DNA of 64,000 nucleotides, taken from NCBI RefSeq assembly GCF_000426045.1, contig NZ_AUEP01000006.1:1-64000 (forward strand), in the 5' to 3' direction. Source of the DNA: Marmoricola sp. URHB0036. Its GTDB lineage: Bacteria; Actinomycetota; Actinomycetes; Propionibacteriales; Nocardioidaceae. The notes under the pieces were generated by a model. The model had not been told where the DNA came from. It saw only the letters and a list, made by a program, of their open reading frames with translations, and ran no database searches. This document shows positions 24,084-31,476 of the stretch, piece by piece. Every line of letters starts with the position of its first letter. The first letter of the stretch is position 1. The position numbers and the translations under genes were made by a program.

Positions 24084-24560
24084 CTAGAACCACGTCTGGA
24101 ACAGGTGGATGAACCAGTCCGCCGCACCCAGGATCACCAGGAAGCGGATGTAGCGGCCGACCAGGCAGGTGGTCACGAACAGCCAGATGTTCACCTTGAG
24201 CTGGCCGGCCAGCACGGCGATGACGTAGAGCGGGGGGAAGCCGAGGGAGGCGGAGGCGAACAGCAAGAGGGCGGTCTGGTTGGGGTGCTCGTGGATCCGC
24301 CTGGACCAGCGGGCGTAGGACTCGGCCCACTTCGGCGTCGCCATCTTCTTCCGGATCCACGGCAGCCGCATCGCCCAGTCCGCCGCGTAGTAGAGGCCCA
24401 CCTTGCCGGTGGTCTGGCCGATGGCGGCCGCCGCCGCGACGTACCAGACACCGACGTCCTGGATGGCCGCAGCCACCGCGGCCAGGTAGGCCTCGATGTT
24501 GATGAACGGGATCATGGCGGAGCCGAACGCGACGACTAACGTCGTCAGGATCAGCTTCAC
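24084..24560 (-). CDS. VTT-domain (DedA/SNARE-associated-like) small membrane protein
   Basis: The 158-residue membrane protein begins KLILTTLVVAFGSAMIPFIN. It has the VTT-type segments AAAAAIGQTTGKVGLYYAAD and LLLFASASLGFPPLYVIAVLAGQ, then NIWLFVTTCLVGRYIRFLVI. The amphipathic half-helices and G-x-P motifs match the YqaA/DedA group, thought to act in phospholipid translocation or membrane homeostasis. The start is GTG at 24560, overlapping the stop of the CDP-alcohol phosphatidyltransferase gene (GTGA). That coupling supports a joint role in lipid metabolism. Confidence 0.85.
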   Translation of the reverse strand: MKLILTTLVVAFGSAMIPFINIEAYLAAVAAAIQDVGVWYVAAAAAIGQTTGKVGLYYAADWAMRLPWIRKKMATPKWAESYARWSRRIHEHPNQTALLLFASASLGFPPLYVIAVLAGQLKVNIWLFVTTCLVGRYIRFLVILGAADWFIHLFQTWF

Positions 24561-25243
24561 GGGCGAACCGGAGCGCCCTCGGCCAGCGATGCTGAGCCGA
24601 GGTCCATCCCGAACCGTTCCTCGGCCTCGACGAGGTGCGGCAGCGGGGCGCCGGAGAGCGGCATCCCCAGCTTCATCAGGTGCGACAGCGAGATGATCTT
24701 GTGCGTCAGCAGCACGAGCGCGATCGCCAGCCCGACCCACATCCAGCCGGTGACCAGCAGCAGGATCGCGAACAGGCCCGAGTTCACGGCCTTGCCGGGG
24801 TGGGACCAGTTCAGCAGCCAGAGCCGGCGGTCGATGACGTAGAAGTAGTTGGGGCTGGTGATCGGCCACGCCAGGAAGCAGATCGACAGGAAGCCGTCGA
24901 TGACCATGAACTCGGCGAGGTAGACGAAGATCGCCGGCGAGAGGCTGGGGTCGAGCCAGGCCAGCCCGATGTAGAACGCCGCCGCGCACAGCCGGTCGCT
25001 GAGGATGTCGAGGACGGCGCCGGTGCGGGTTTCGCAGTCGAACATCCGGGCGATCTGGCCGTCGAGGGAGTCACCGACCCAGTGCACCAGCAGCGCGACG
25101 ACCAGCAGGGTCTTGCTCCCCTGGCTGGCGGCGTACGCCGAGAGCGTGATCGAGGCCGCCGTGCGGATGAAGGTGACGATGGTCGCGGGCGTGCCGATGC
25201 GTTCGCGCGCAGGGTCCGCCAGGACCCGACCGGGTTTCACCAT
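24557..25243 (-). CDS. CDP-alcohol phosphatidyltransferase family membrane enzyme
   Basis: The 228-residue protein carries the full family signature DG-x2-AR-x8-G-x3-D-x3-D, seen as DGQIAR, then G, AVLDILSD. Several hydrophobic helices surround it (TLLVVALLVHWVGD, AIFVYLAEFMVID, GLFAILLLVTGWMWVGLAIALVLL). These enzymes move a phosphoalcohol from CDP-diacylglycerol or a CDP-alcohol to make phospholipids. The product cannot be told from sequence. A CDS for a VTT-domain protein overlaps its stop, and the BCKDH operon ends just upstream. Confidence 0.92.
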   Translation of the reverse strand: MVKPGRVLADPARERIGTPATIVTFIRTAASITLSAYAASQGSKTLLVVALLVHWVGDSLDGQIARMFDCETRTGAVLDILSDRLCAAAFYIGLAWLDPSLSPAIFVYLAEFMVIDGFLSICFLAWPITSPNYFYVIDRRLWLLNWSHPGKAVNSGLFAILLLVTGWMWVGLAIALVLLTHKIISLSHLMKLGMPLSGAPLPHLVEAEERFGMDLGSASLAEGAPVRP

Positions 25244-25318
25244 GTCTGCAGGCTATCGGCGCCAGCCCGGGACCCGCGTCAGGCATCCCCCTGACGCACC
25301 CCCAGTCCCGACCCTTGG

Positions 25319-26749
25319 TCAGAAGAGCAGCGCCGCAGCGGGGTCTTCCATGATCGCGGCGACGTCGGAGAGGAACCGGGAGCCCTTCTCGCCGTCGACG
25401 TGCCGGTGGTCGAAGGAGAGCGCGAGCTGGGTGACCTGGCGTACGACGATCTCCTCCCCAGAGTCGGTGGAGACCACCCACGGCTGCTTCTTCACCGCGC
25501 CGAAGCACAGGATGGCCGACTCACCGGGGTTGATGATCGGCGTGCCGGCATCGACGCCGAAGACCCCGACGTTGGTGATCGTGAAGCTGCCACCGCTCAT
25601 CTCGGCCGGCTGGGTCTTCCCCTCGCGGGCGGTCGCGGCGAGCTGGTTGAGCGCGCCGGCGAGCTCGAGCAGGGAGAGACGCTCGGCGTCCTTGATGTTG
25701 GGTACGACGAGCCCACGGGGCGTGGCCGCGGCGATGCCGAGGTTGACGTAGCTCTTGAAGACGATCTCCTGGGCCGGCTCGTCCCAGAACGAGTTGATCT
25801 CCGGCGTACGCCGCATCGCGAGCATGCACGCCCGGGCCAGCACCAGCAACGGCGAGACCTTGACGTCGCGGAACTCACGCCGGCTCTTCAGCCGCTCGAC
25901 GAACTCCATCGTGCGGGTGACGTCGATCGTGACCCACTCGGTGACGTGCGGCGCGGAGAAGGCCGAGTCGACCATCGCCTGCCCCATCATCTTGCGGACA
26001 CCCTTGATCGGCTCGCGGCGTTCGCGCTCGGCAGCGTCATACGAAGTGGTCGCCACAGCAGCCGATTCGTATGACGTCCTGGTGGAACCGACCGCCGCCT
26101 GCACGTCTTCACGGCTGATGGAGCCGTTGGGACCGGTGGCGGTGACGGTCGAGAGGTCGACGCCGAGGTCCTTGGCCAGCTTGCGCACCGGTGGCTTGGC
26201 GAGCGCCCGGGCGTCACCGACGGGAGCCGGCTCGTCGGTCACGGTGTGGGCGGGGACGGCGGGCTCGTCGGACTCGACCACGGCCTGAGACTGTGCACCG
26301 CCGGGCGCGAAGGCACCCTGGAGCTGCATCTGGGTGGCCGCGGCTGCTTCGGTGGTCGGTGACGCTAATCCCTTGCGGGGACGGCGGATCGGCCCGCGGT
26401 CGGCCTTGTTGCGGCCGACCAGGCTCTCGCCCTCACCGCCGCCGGAGGCGGCCGGGTTGGACAGGTCGATCTCGCCGATGTCGGCCGGGGCAGGGGCGCC
26501 CGCGGGCTTCTCGGACGGGTCGCCGATCGAGATGATCGCGGTGCCGACCGGGACGGTCTCGCCCTCGGGCACCAGCAGGGCCGTCACCACGCCGGCGTAC
26601 GGCGAGGGCAGCTCCACCAGCGACTTCGCGGTCTCGATCTCGACCACGATGTCGTTGATCTGGACGGTGTCGCCCTCCTTGACCCGCCAGGCCACGATCT
26701 CGGCCTCGGTCAGGCCCTCTCCGACGTCGGGGAGCAGGTAGTCAGCCAC
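25319..26749 (-). CDS. bkdC: Dihydrolipoamide acyltransferase E2 of branched-chain 2-oxoacid dehydrogenase
   Basis: The 476-residue protein has one N-terminal lipoyl domain (ADYLLPDVGEGL; lipoylated Lys in EIETAKSLVEL) and a Pro/Ala linker. A peripheral-subunit-binding domain (VRKLAKDLGVDLSTVTATGPNG) and a C-terminal catalytic domain follow, with FTITNVGVFG and the active-site DHRHVDG. The GTG at 26749 is chosen because GAGGAG precedes it and the lipoyl domain starts there; it lies 10 bases after the E1-beta stop. Assignment to branched-chain rather than pyruvate substrates rests on the separate E1-alpha/E1-beta genes and is an inference. No E3 is adjacent. Confidence 0.94.
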   Translation of the reverse strand: MADYLLPDVGEGLTEAEIVAWRVKEGDTVQINDIVVEIETAKSLVELPSPYAGVVTALLVPEGETVPVGTAIISIGDPSEKPAGAPAPADIGEIDLSNPAASGGGEGESLVGRNKADRGPIRRPRKGLASPTTEAAAATQMQLQGAFAPGGAQSQAVVESDEPAVPAHTVTDEPAPVGDARALAKPPVRKLAKDLGVDLSTVTATGPNGSISREDVQAAVGSTRTSYESAAVATTSYDAAERERREPIKGVRKMMGQAMVDSAFSAPHVTEWVTIDVTRTMEFVERLKSRREFRDVKVSPLLVLARACMLAMRRTPEINSFWDEPAQEIVFKSYVNLGIAAATPRGLVVPNIKDAERLSLLELAGALNQLAATAREGKTQPAEMSGGSFTITNVGVFGVDAGTPIINPGESAILCFGAVKKQPWVVSTDSGEEIVVRQVTQLALSFDHRHVDGEKGSRFLSDVAAIMEDPAAALLF

Positions 26750-26759
26750 GCGCTTCTCC

Positions 26760-27755
26760 TCAGAACTCGAGCGATCGGTCGACGGCATCGAGCAGCCGGT
26801 CGAGGTCGGGCAGGTAGTCCTCCTCGATCCGGGAGGCGGGGTACGGCGTGTCGAACCCGCCGACCCGGAGCACCGGCGACTCCAGCGAGTAGAAGCACTG
26901 CTCCTGGATGCGCGCGGTCACCTCGGACCCGATGCCGAGGTTGACGTGGGCCTCGTGGGTGATGATCGCGCGGCCGGTGCGGCGTACGGACTCGAAGACC
27001 GGACCCATGTCGAGCGGGCTCAGCGTGCGCAGGTCGATCACCTCGAGCGAGGTGCCCTCGGTCGCCGCCGCCTCGGCCGCCTTCATCGCGGTCTTCACGG
27101 TCGGGCCGTAGGCGAGCACGGTCGCATCGGTGCCGCGCCGGACCACGCGGCTGGTGAACAGCGGCTCGGGCGTCTCGGCCTCGTCGAGGTCGGCCTTGTC
27201 GGCGTGGTACTGGCGCTTCGGCTCGAGGAAGATCACCGGGTCGTCGGAGGCGATCGCCTGCTGGATCATCCAGTAGCCGTCGATCGGGTTCGAGCAGGCC
27301 ACCACCTTCAACCCCGGGGTGTGCGCGAACTGCGCCTCGGGGCTCTCGGAGTGGTGCTCGACCGCGCCGATGCCGCCACCGAACGGGATCCGGATGACCA
27401 TCGGCATCGGGGAGCGACCCTTGGAGCGGTAGTGCATCTTCGCGACCTGGCACACGATCTGGTCGTACGCCGGGTAGACGAACCCGTCGAACTGGATCTC
27501 GACCACGGGCCGGTAGCCACGCAGCGCGAGCCCGACCGCGGTGCCGACGATGCCGGACTCGGCGAGCGGCGAGTCGATGACCCGGTCCTCACCGAAGTCC
27601 TTCTGCAGGCCGTCGGTGATGCGGAAGACGCCGCCGAGCTTGCCGACGTCCTCGCCCATGATGAGGACCTTGGGGTCGTCCTCCATCGCCTTGCGCAGGC
27701 CCATGTTGAGGCCCTTGGCCAAGGTGATCTTCTGCGTGGTCGTGCCGGTGCTCAT
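26760..27755 (-). CDS. bkdB: 2-oxoacid dehydrogenase E1 component, beta subunit
   Basis: The 331-residue protein has the transketolase-like pyrimidine-binding domain with MGEDVGKLGGVFRITDGL, DSPLAESGIVGTAVGLAL and EIQFDGFVYPAYDQI. A C-terminal domain contains EVIDLRTLSPLD and ITHEAHVNLGIGSE. It forms the alpha2-beta2 E1 with the upstream gene product and decarboxylates branched-chain 2-oxo acids from Val, Leu and Ile. The ATG overlaps the E1-alpha stop by 4 bases (27752-27755). Confidence 0.95.
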   Translation of the reverse strand: MSTGTTTQKITLAKGLNMGLRKAMEDDPKVLIMGEDVGKLGGVFRITDGLQKDFGEDRVIDSPLAESGIVGTAVGLALRGYRPVVEIQFDGFVYPAYDQIVCQVAKMHYRSKGRSPMPMVIRIPFGGGIGAVEHHSESPEAQFAHTPGLKVVACSNPIDGYWMIQQAIASDDPVIFLEPKRQYHADKADLDEAETPEPLFTSRVVRRGTDATVLAYGPTVKTAMKAAEAAATEGTSLEVIDLRTLSPLDMGPVFESVRRTGRAIITHEAHVNLGIGSEVTARIQEQCFYSLESPVLRVGGFDTPYPASRIEEDYLPDLDRLLDAVDRSLEF

Positions 27756-28900
27756 CGCTGGGCCCCCTCGAAGGTCTCGAGGTACGCCGCATAACCCTCG
27801 CGCTGCACCCGCAGCTCCTCGGTCTCCTCGGCGTAGACGTGCGCGAACATGTCCAGCGGCTGGGGGTCGGGCAGCGCCTTGACGCCCTCGCGCAGGTGGT
27901 GGCCGAGCTCGTCGGCCTCCTGCTTGAGCGCGTCGATGAAGCCGTCGTCGACGAGGCCGTTGCGGCGCAGGTAGACCTCCAGCCGCGCGATCGGGTCCTT
28001 CAGCTTCCAGTGCTCGACGTCGTCGGAGAGCCGGTAGCGGGTCGGGTCGTCGGTCGTGGTGTGTGCGCCCATCCGGTAGGTGTAGGCCTCCACCAGGGTG
28101 GGACCACTGCCCTCACGGGCCCGGTTGAGCGCCGCCTGCGTCACGGCGTACGTCGCGAGCACGTCGTTGCCGTCGACCCGGACTCCCGGGAAGCCGAAGC
28201 CGAGCGCGCGCTGGTAGAGCGGGATGCGGGTCTGGCGCTCGATCGGCTCGGAGATGGCCCACTGGTTGTTCTGGCAGAAGAACACGACCGGGGCGTTGTA
28301 GGAGGCCGCGAAGATGAACGCCTCGTTGACGTCGCCCTGGCTGCTGGCGCCGTCGCCGAAGTGGGCGATCACCGCGGCGTCACGCTCGGTGTCACCGGTG
28401 CCGACGGCACCGTCGCGCTGGATGCCCATCGCGTAGCCCGTCGCGTGCAGGGCCTGGGCCCCGATGACGATCGTGTAGAGCCCGAAGTTGAAGTCCTTGG
28501 GGTCCCAGGCGCCGTGGTCGACGCCCCGGAACAGCCCGAGGAGGTTGAGCGGGTCGACCCCGCGGCAGTAGGCGACGCCGTGCTCGCGGTAGGTCGGGAA
28601 GACGTAGTCCTGGGTGCGCAGGGCGCGGCCGGCGCCGATCTGTGCGGCCTCCTGGCCGAGGAGCTGGGCCCAGATGCCGAGCTCGCCGTGGCGCTGCAAC
28701 GCGGTGGCCTCGGTGTCGATCCTCCGGGTGAGGACCATGTCGCGGTAGAAACCGCGCAGCTGCTCCGCACTGAAGTCGAGGTCGAACTCGGGGTGGTGGA
28801 CGCGCTCGCCCTCCGGCGTCAGCAGCTGGATCAGCTCGGGGCCGCCGTCGGCTTGCGAGGGGCCGAAGACCTCGACGAGGTCAGGACCGAAATCGGGCAT
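27752..28900 (-). CDS. bkdA: 2-oxoacid dehydrogenase E1 component, alpha subunit
   Basis: The 382-residue protein carries the thiamine diphosphate motif from GDGASSQGD through FFCQNN. It also has YREHGVAYCRGVDP, the phosphorylation-loop-like region YRMGAHTTTDDPTRYR and ALNRAREGSGPTLVEAYTYR. It is the first gene of the E1-alpha, E1-beta, E2 operon. AGGGAG precedes the ATG. The 198 bases upstream (28901-29098) should hold the promoter, but no regulator box could be recognised there. Confidence 0.95.
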   Translation of the reverse strand: MPDFGPDLVEVFGPSQADGGPELIQLLTPEGERVHHPEFDLDFSAEQLRGFYRDMVLTRRIDTEATALQRHGELGIWAQLLGQEAAQIGAGRALRTQDYVFPTYREHGVAYCRGVDPLNLLGLFRGVDHGAWDPKDFNFGLYTIVIGAQALHATGYAMGIQRDGAVGTGDTERDAAVIAHFGDGASSQGDVNEAFIFAASYNAPVVFFCQNNQWAISEPIERQTRIPLYQRALGFGFPGVRVDGNDVLATYAVTQAALNRAREGSGPTLVEAYTYRMGAHTTTDDPTRYRLSDDVEHWKLKDPIARLEVYLRRNGLVDDGFIDALKQEADELGHHLREGVKALPDPQPLDMFAHVYAEETEELRVQREGYAAYLETFEGAQR

Positions 28901-29098
28901 TCAACACTCCCTGTGTCCGGGCGAATGCGGGGTCTCCGCGTCGCGTGGCATGCAGTGGGCCTCCAGGTCGCAGGGGTGGCGCGATCGGGAGACTCGATGG
29001 TCGAAACACCTTGTGACGGAGGCCACAGGTCTCAGGCAAAAGGTAGCGGACGAGGACCACCTGCGCCCAATCGAGCGCGGTGTCCGCGCCCGCCGGGC

Positions 29099-29374
29099 TC
29101 ACCAGGAGAACAGGGTGACCAGGCGCTCGACCAGGGCGCGCTCCGCCGCCCGGCCGGCGAGGTGGTGGGAGTCGAAGGAGCCCGTGCGGTGCAGCACCTG
29201 ACCGGCCAGCACGACCTCGCCGTGCCACATCGGTGGGGTGGCCTCGTCGCAGACCGTGAAGAACGAGAACGACAACCGCTCGTGGTTGGAGTCCCACGGG
29301 ATCCGTAGGCCCGCACGCACCTGGTAGCCGTCGATGAAGGCGGTGCTGCGAGGGCTGGTCGTCGAGGCCATCAT
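29099..29374 (-). CDS. Small hypothetical protein (91 residues)
   Basis: The frame encodes a compact, mostly polar protein with a single conserved-looking core: VRAGLRIPWDSNHERLSFSFFTVCDEATPPMWHG in part, then VVLAGQVLHRTGSFDSHHLAGRAAERALVERLVTLF. There are no membrane segments or known motifs. Codon bias is coding-like on this strand. It is codirectional with, but 198 bases upstream of, the BCKDH operon. I do not recognise the family; a second ATG one codon in is equally possible as start. Confidence 0.65.
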   Translation of the reverse strand: MMASTTSPRSTAFIDGYQVRAGLRIPWDSNHERLSFSFFTVCDEATPPMWHGEVVLAGQVLHRTGSFDSHHLAGRAAERALVERLVTLFSW

Positions 29375-29439
29375 GGGTCGACACTAGGGCCGAGCACCGA
29401 CAGTTTCTGCCGGCGCTCGGCCCTCCCCCGACCGGGTGC

Positions 29440-30006
29440 TCAGAGGGCGGCGCGGTCCACGCGGTCGTGGTAGCGGCGCCCGACGATTCCCCCCGCGATC
29501 GCAGCGAACAAGGTGCCCAGCAGCACGAGGATGCCGGTCACGATGCCGCCCAGGGTCACGTCGTCGGTCGGGATCGGGATGCGGGGTACGTCGACGCGGT
29601 CCAGCAGGTTGTACTGGTCGCCGGCGATCCAGCCGAGCACAGCGGCAGCCACCGTCACGAGCAGCCCGACGAACCACACGGCCACCCCCTGACGGCCGCC
29701 GTCGAAGCGCGACATCCGTCCGGCGACGTACCCGCCTGCGTAGTACGCCACGAGGAGGACGGCCAGCAGTACCAGGGCGATCACGAGGGTCACCGACCCT
29801 GCGGCGCGCTGTACGTCGGACTGGGTGACGTTCCCGCTGTAGTCGAGAGCGGTGGCGATGACCGCCAGGACTCCCGTGAGCAGCGCGGTCATGCCGACCG
29901 CCACCAGCCAGCCGAAGCACGCGGCGCCCAGGTTGGCCCCGCCGAACTTCGCGCGAGCGCGGTCCTCGCGGTAGACGGTGGTGGTCTCAGTCGTTTCCGG
30001 TTCCAT
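29440..30006 (-). CDS. Four-TM membrane protein of unknown function
   Basis: The 188-residue protein has a polar N-terminus (MEPETTETTTVYREDRARAKFGG in part). Four long hydrophobic segments follow: LGAACFGWLVAVGMTALLTG, SVTLVIALVLLAVLLVAYYA, VWFVGLLVTVAAAVLGWIAG and IVTGILVLLGTLFAAIAGGI. It ends in a basic tail, VGRRYHDRVDRAAL. GGYVAGRMSR between helices two and three resembles the signature seen in TIGR04086-type membrane proteins. GGGAGGA precedes the ATG. No function is inferred. Confidence 0.82.
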   Translation of the reverse strand: MEPETTETTTVYREDRARAKFGGANLGAACFGWLVAVGMTALLTGVLAVIATALDYSGNVTQSDVQRAAGSVTLVIALVLLAVLLVAYYAGGYVAGRMSRFDGGRQGVAVWFVGLLVTVAAAVLGWIAGDQYNLLDRVDVPRIPIPTDDVTLGGIVTGILVLLGTLFAAIAGGIVGRRYHDRVDRAAL

Positions 30007-30146
30007 GGTTCCTCCCTCGGTTCATGGCCACCAGATCTCGTACCCCGCGTCGGAGCCCGTTATTCGCGAACCAAACGGAACTCCTCAGTCCGTATCCCTG
30101 TCGCCGCCTGCGACCTGCTGGGGCGGGTGGGACTGGTTGTGCCAGC

Positions 30147-30719
30147 ATGCGACGCATGTGGGAGGAGCGACGGATCCGGCCGCGGACGCCGGAGTGGCGA
30201 ACTCTCTACGAGCGCATCCAGATCGCGATGGCGCTGACCTCGCGACTGAACGTGCTGCCGTTCGGCGACCACGACGCCCGCAACGCGCTGCTCACCGAGC
30301 TGTTCGGCAAGCCGCTCCCGGACCGGGCGATCGTGCACCCGCCGTTCTACTGCACCTACGGCCTCGGCACCGAGCTCGGCGAGCGGACGTCGGTCGGCCA
30401 GGCCTGCTCGTTCCTCGATCTCGGCGGCATCACCATCGGCGCCCGGACGATGATCTCGCCGAAGGTCACGCTCGTGACCGAGGGGCACCCGGTCGAGCTC
30501 GCCGAGCGCTACGACTTCCTCACCGTGGCGCCCATCGTCATCGAGGAGGACGTGTGGGTCGGTGCGGCGGCCACCGTCCTGCCCGGGGTCACGATCGGCC
30601 GGGGCTCGGTCATCGGGGCCGGCACGGTGGTGGCCAAGGACGTCCCGCCGATGACCGTCGTGACGGGTGCCGGTCACGTCGTACGCAAGCAGCTGGAGTG
30701 GGGCGACTCAGAGCCCTGA
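30147..30719 (+). CDS. Hexapeptide-repeat O-acetyltransferase (maltose/galactoside acetyltransferase-like)
   Basis: The 190-residue protein has an N-terminal helical cap ending FGKPLPDRAIVHPPFYCTYG. A left-handed beta-helix of hexapeptide repeats follows (ITIGARTMISPKVTLVTEGHP, with the catalytic histidine in EGHP, then PIVIEEDVWVGAAATVLPGVTIGRGSVIGAGTVV). This is the NodL/LacA/Maa layout, acetylating a sugar hydroxyl with acetyl-CoA. Start choice is uncertain: ATGs at 30147 and 30156 both lack a strong ribosome site. The 3' end overlaps the convergent zinc-ribbon gene by 12 bases. Confidence 0.87.
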   Translation: MRRMWEERRIRPRTPEWRTLYERIQIAMALTSRLNVLPFGDHDARNALLTELFGKPLPDRAIVHPPFYCTYGLGTELGERTSVGQACSFLDLGGITIGARTMISPKVTLVTEGHPVELAERYDFLTVAPIVIEEDVWVGAAATVLPGVTIGRGSVIGAGTVVAKDVPPMTVVTGAGHVVRKQLEWGDSEP

Positions 30720-30932
30720 GGTCGAGCGACCGGGGATGACGACCGTCCCGCAGGAGTCACAGCGCAGCGCCTCGACGCTGTGGTTGAAGAAGCCACGGGT
30801 GAGCGCGATCCCGGTGAGGTCGCCGGCCAACCCACGGGCCCTCTTGAACTTGACCCCGGGAGAGCGTCCGACCACCACCCCGGCGCTCATCTCGCCCTGG
30901 CACTGCGGACACGGCATCGGCTGCGCTTGCAT
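30708..30932 (-). CDS. Small zinc-ribbon protein (DUF6487-like)
   Basis: The 74-residue protein has two knuckles, CPQCQGEM near the N-terminus and CDSCGTVVIP near the C-terminus. They are separated by a basic middle containing RSPGVKFKRARG, as in small PF20097-type zinc-ribbon proteins of unknown role. The start ATG at 30932 is taken because the first knuckle lies just after it; the longer open frame upstream is the shadow of sixA. It overlaps the convergent acetyltransferase gene by 12 bases. Confidence 0.7.
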   Translation of the reverse strand: MQAQPMPCPQCQGEMSAGVVVGRSPGVKFKRARGLAGDLTGIALTRGFFNHSVEALRCDSCGTVVIPGRSTSGL

Positions 30933-30990
30933 GGGGCGATCTTGGCAGAGCCGCAACCTGGGAGCGCGCCGACCGGGCACCTCCGGACGG

Positions 30991-31476
30991 TTAGCCCGGC
31001 GGCCGTCCGGAAGTCCGTAGGTGCGCCTCGAGGATGCCAGCCGTCCTCCAGTCACCGGCCAGGTCGAGGACGGCCAGTGCGGACGTCGGCATCGGGACCG
31101 GCTGGCCGCTGAGCGCCGTCGCCAGGTCCTCGAAACCGGGGTTGTGCCCGACCATGACCACGGTGCCGACCTCGTCAGGGAGGTCACGCACGACGTCGAG
31201 CAGCTCGCCGACCGACGCGGCGTACACGCCGTCCTCGGTGCGCACCGGCGGCGGGTCGGCCAGCTCGGCCGACGCGAGCTGCCAGGTCTGCTGGGCCCTC
31301 GTCGCGCTCGACACGAGGGCGAGGTCGAGACGACCTCCGCAATCGGCCAGCCAGCGTCCGGCCTCGGGTGCTTGGCGTCGACCTCGCGGCGCGAGCGGTC
31401 GGAGTCGGTCCGGCTCGTCGCCGGACCAGTCCGACTTCGCGTGCCGCAGCAGGATCAGCGTGTGACGCGTGGTCAG
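30991..31476 (-). CDS. sixA: Phosphohistidine phosphatase SixA-like, apparent CTG start
   Basis: The 161-residue histidine phosphatase reads TTRHTLILLRHAKSDWSGDE (catalytic RHA), SSATRAQQTWQLAS and VGHNPGFEDLA (second catalytic histidine). Upstream in this frame there is no ATG, GTG or TTG before a stop. The only plausible start is CTG at 31476, with GAAGGA just before it. CTG overlaps the stop of the APC permease gene as CTGA (31473-31476), copying the ATGA/GTGA couplings used elsewhere in the window. ORF callers that ignore CTG would miss or truncate the gene. SixA removes phosphate from phosphohistidine; the target here is unknown. Confidence 0.85.
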   Translation of the reverse strand: MTTRHTLILLRHAKSDWSGDEPDRLRPLAPRGRRQAPEAGRWLADCGGRLDLALVSSATRAQQTWQLASAELADPPPVRTEDGVYAASVGELLDVVRDLPDEVGTVVMVGHNPGFEDLATALSGQPVPMPTSALAVLDLAGDWRTAGILEAHLRTSGRPPG

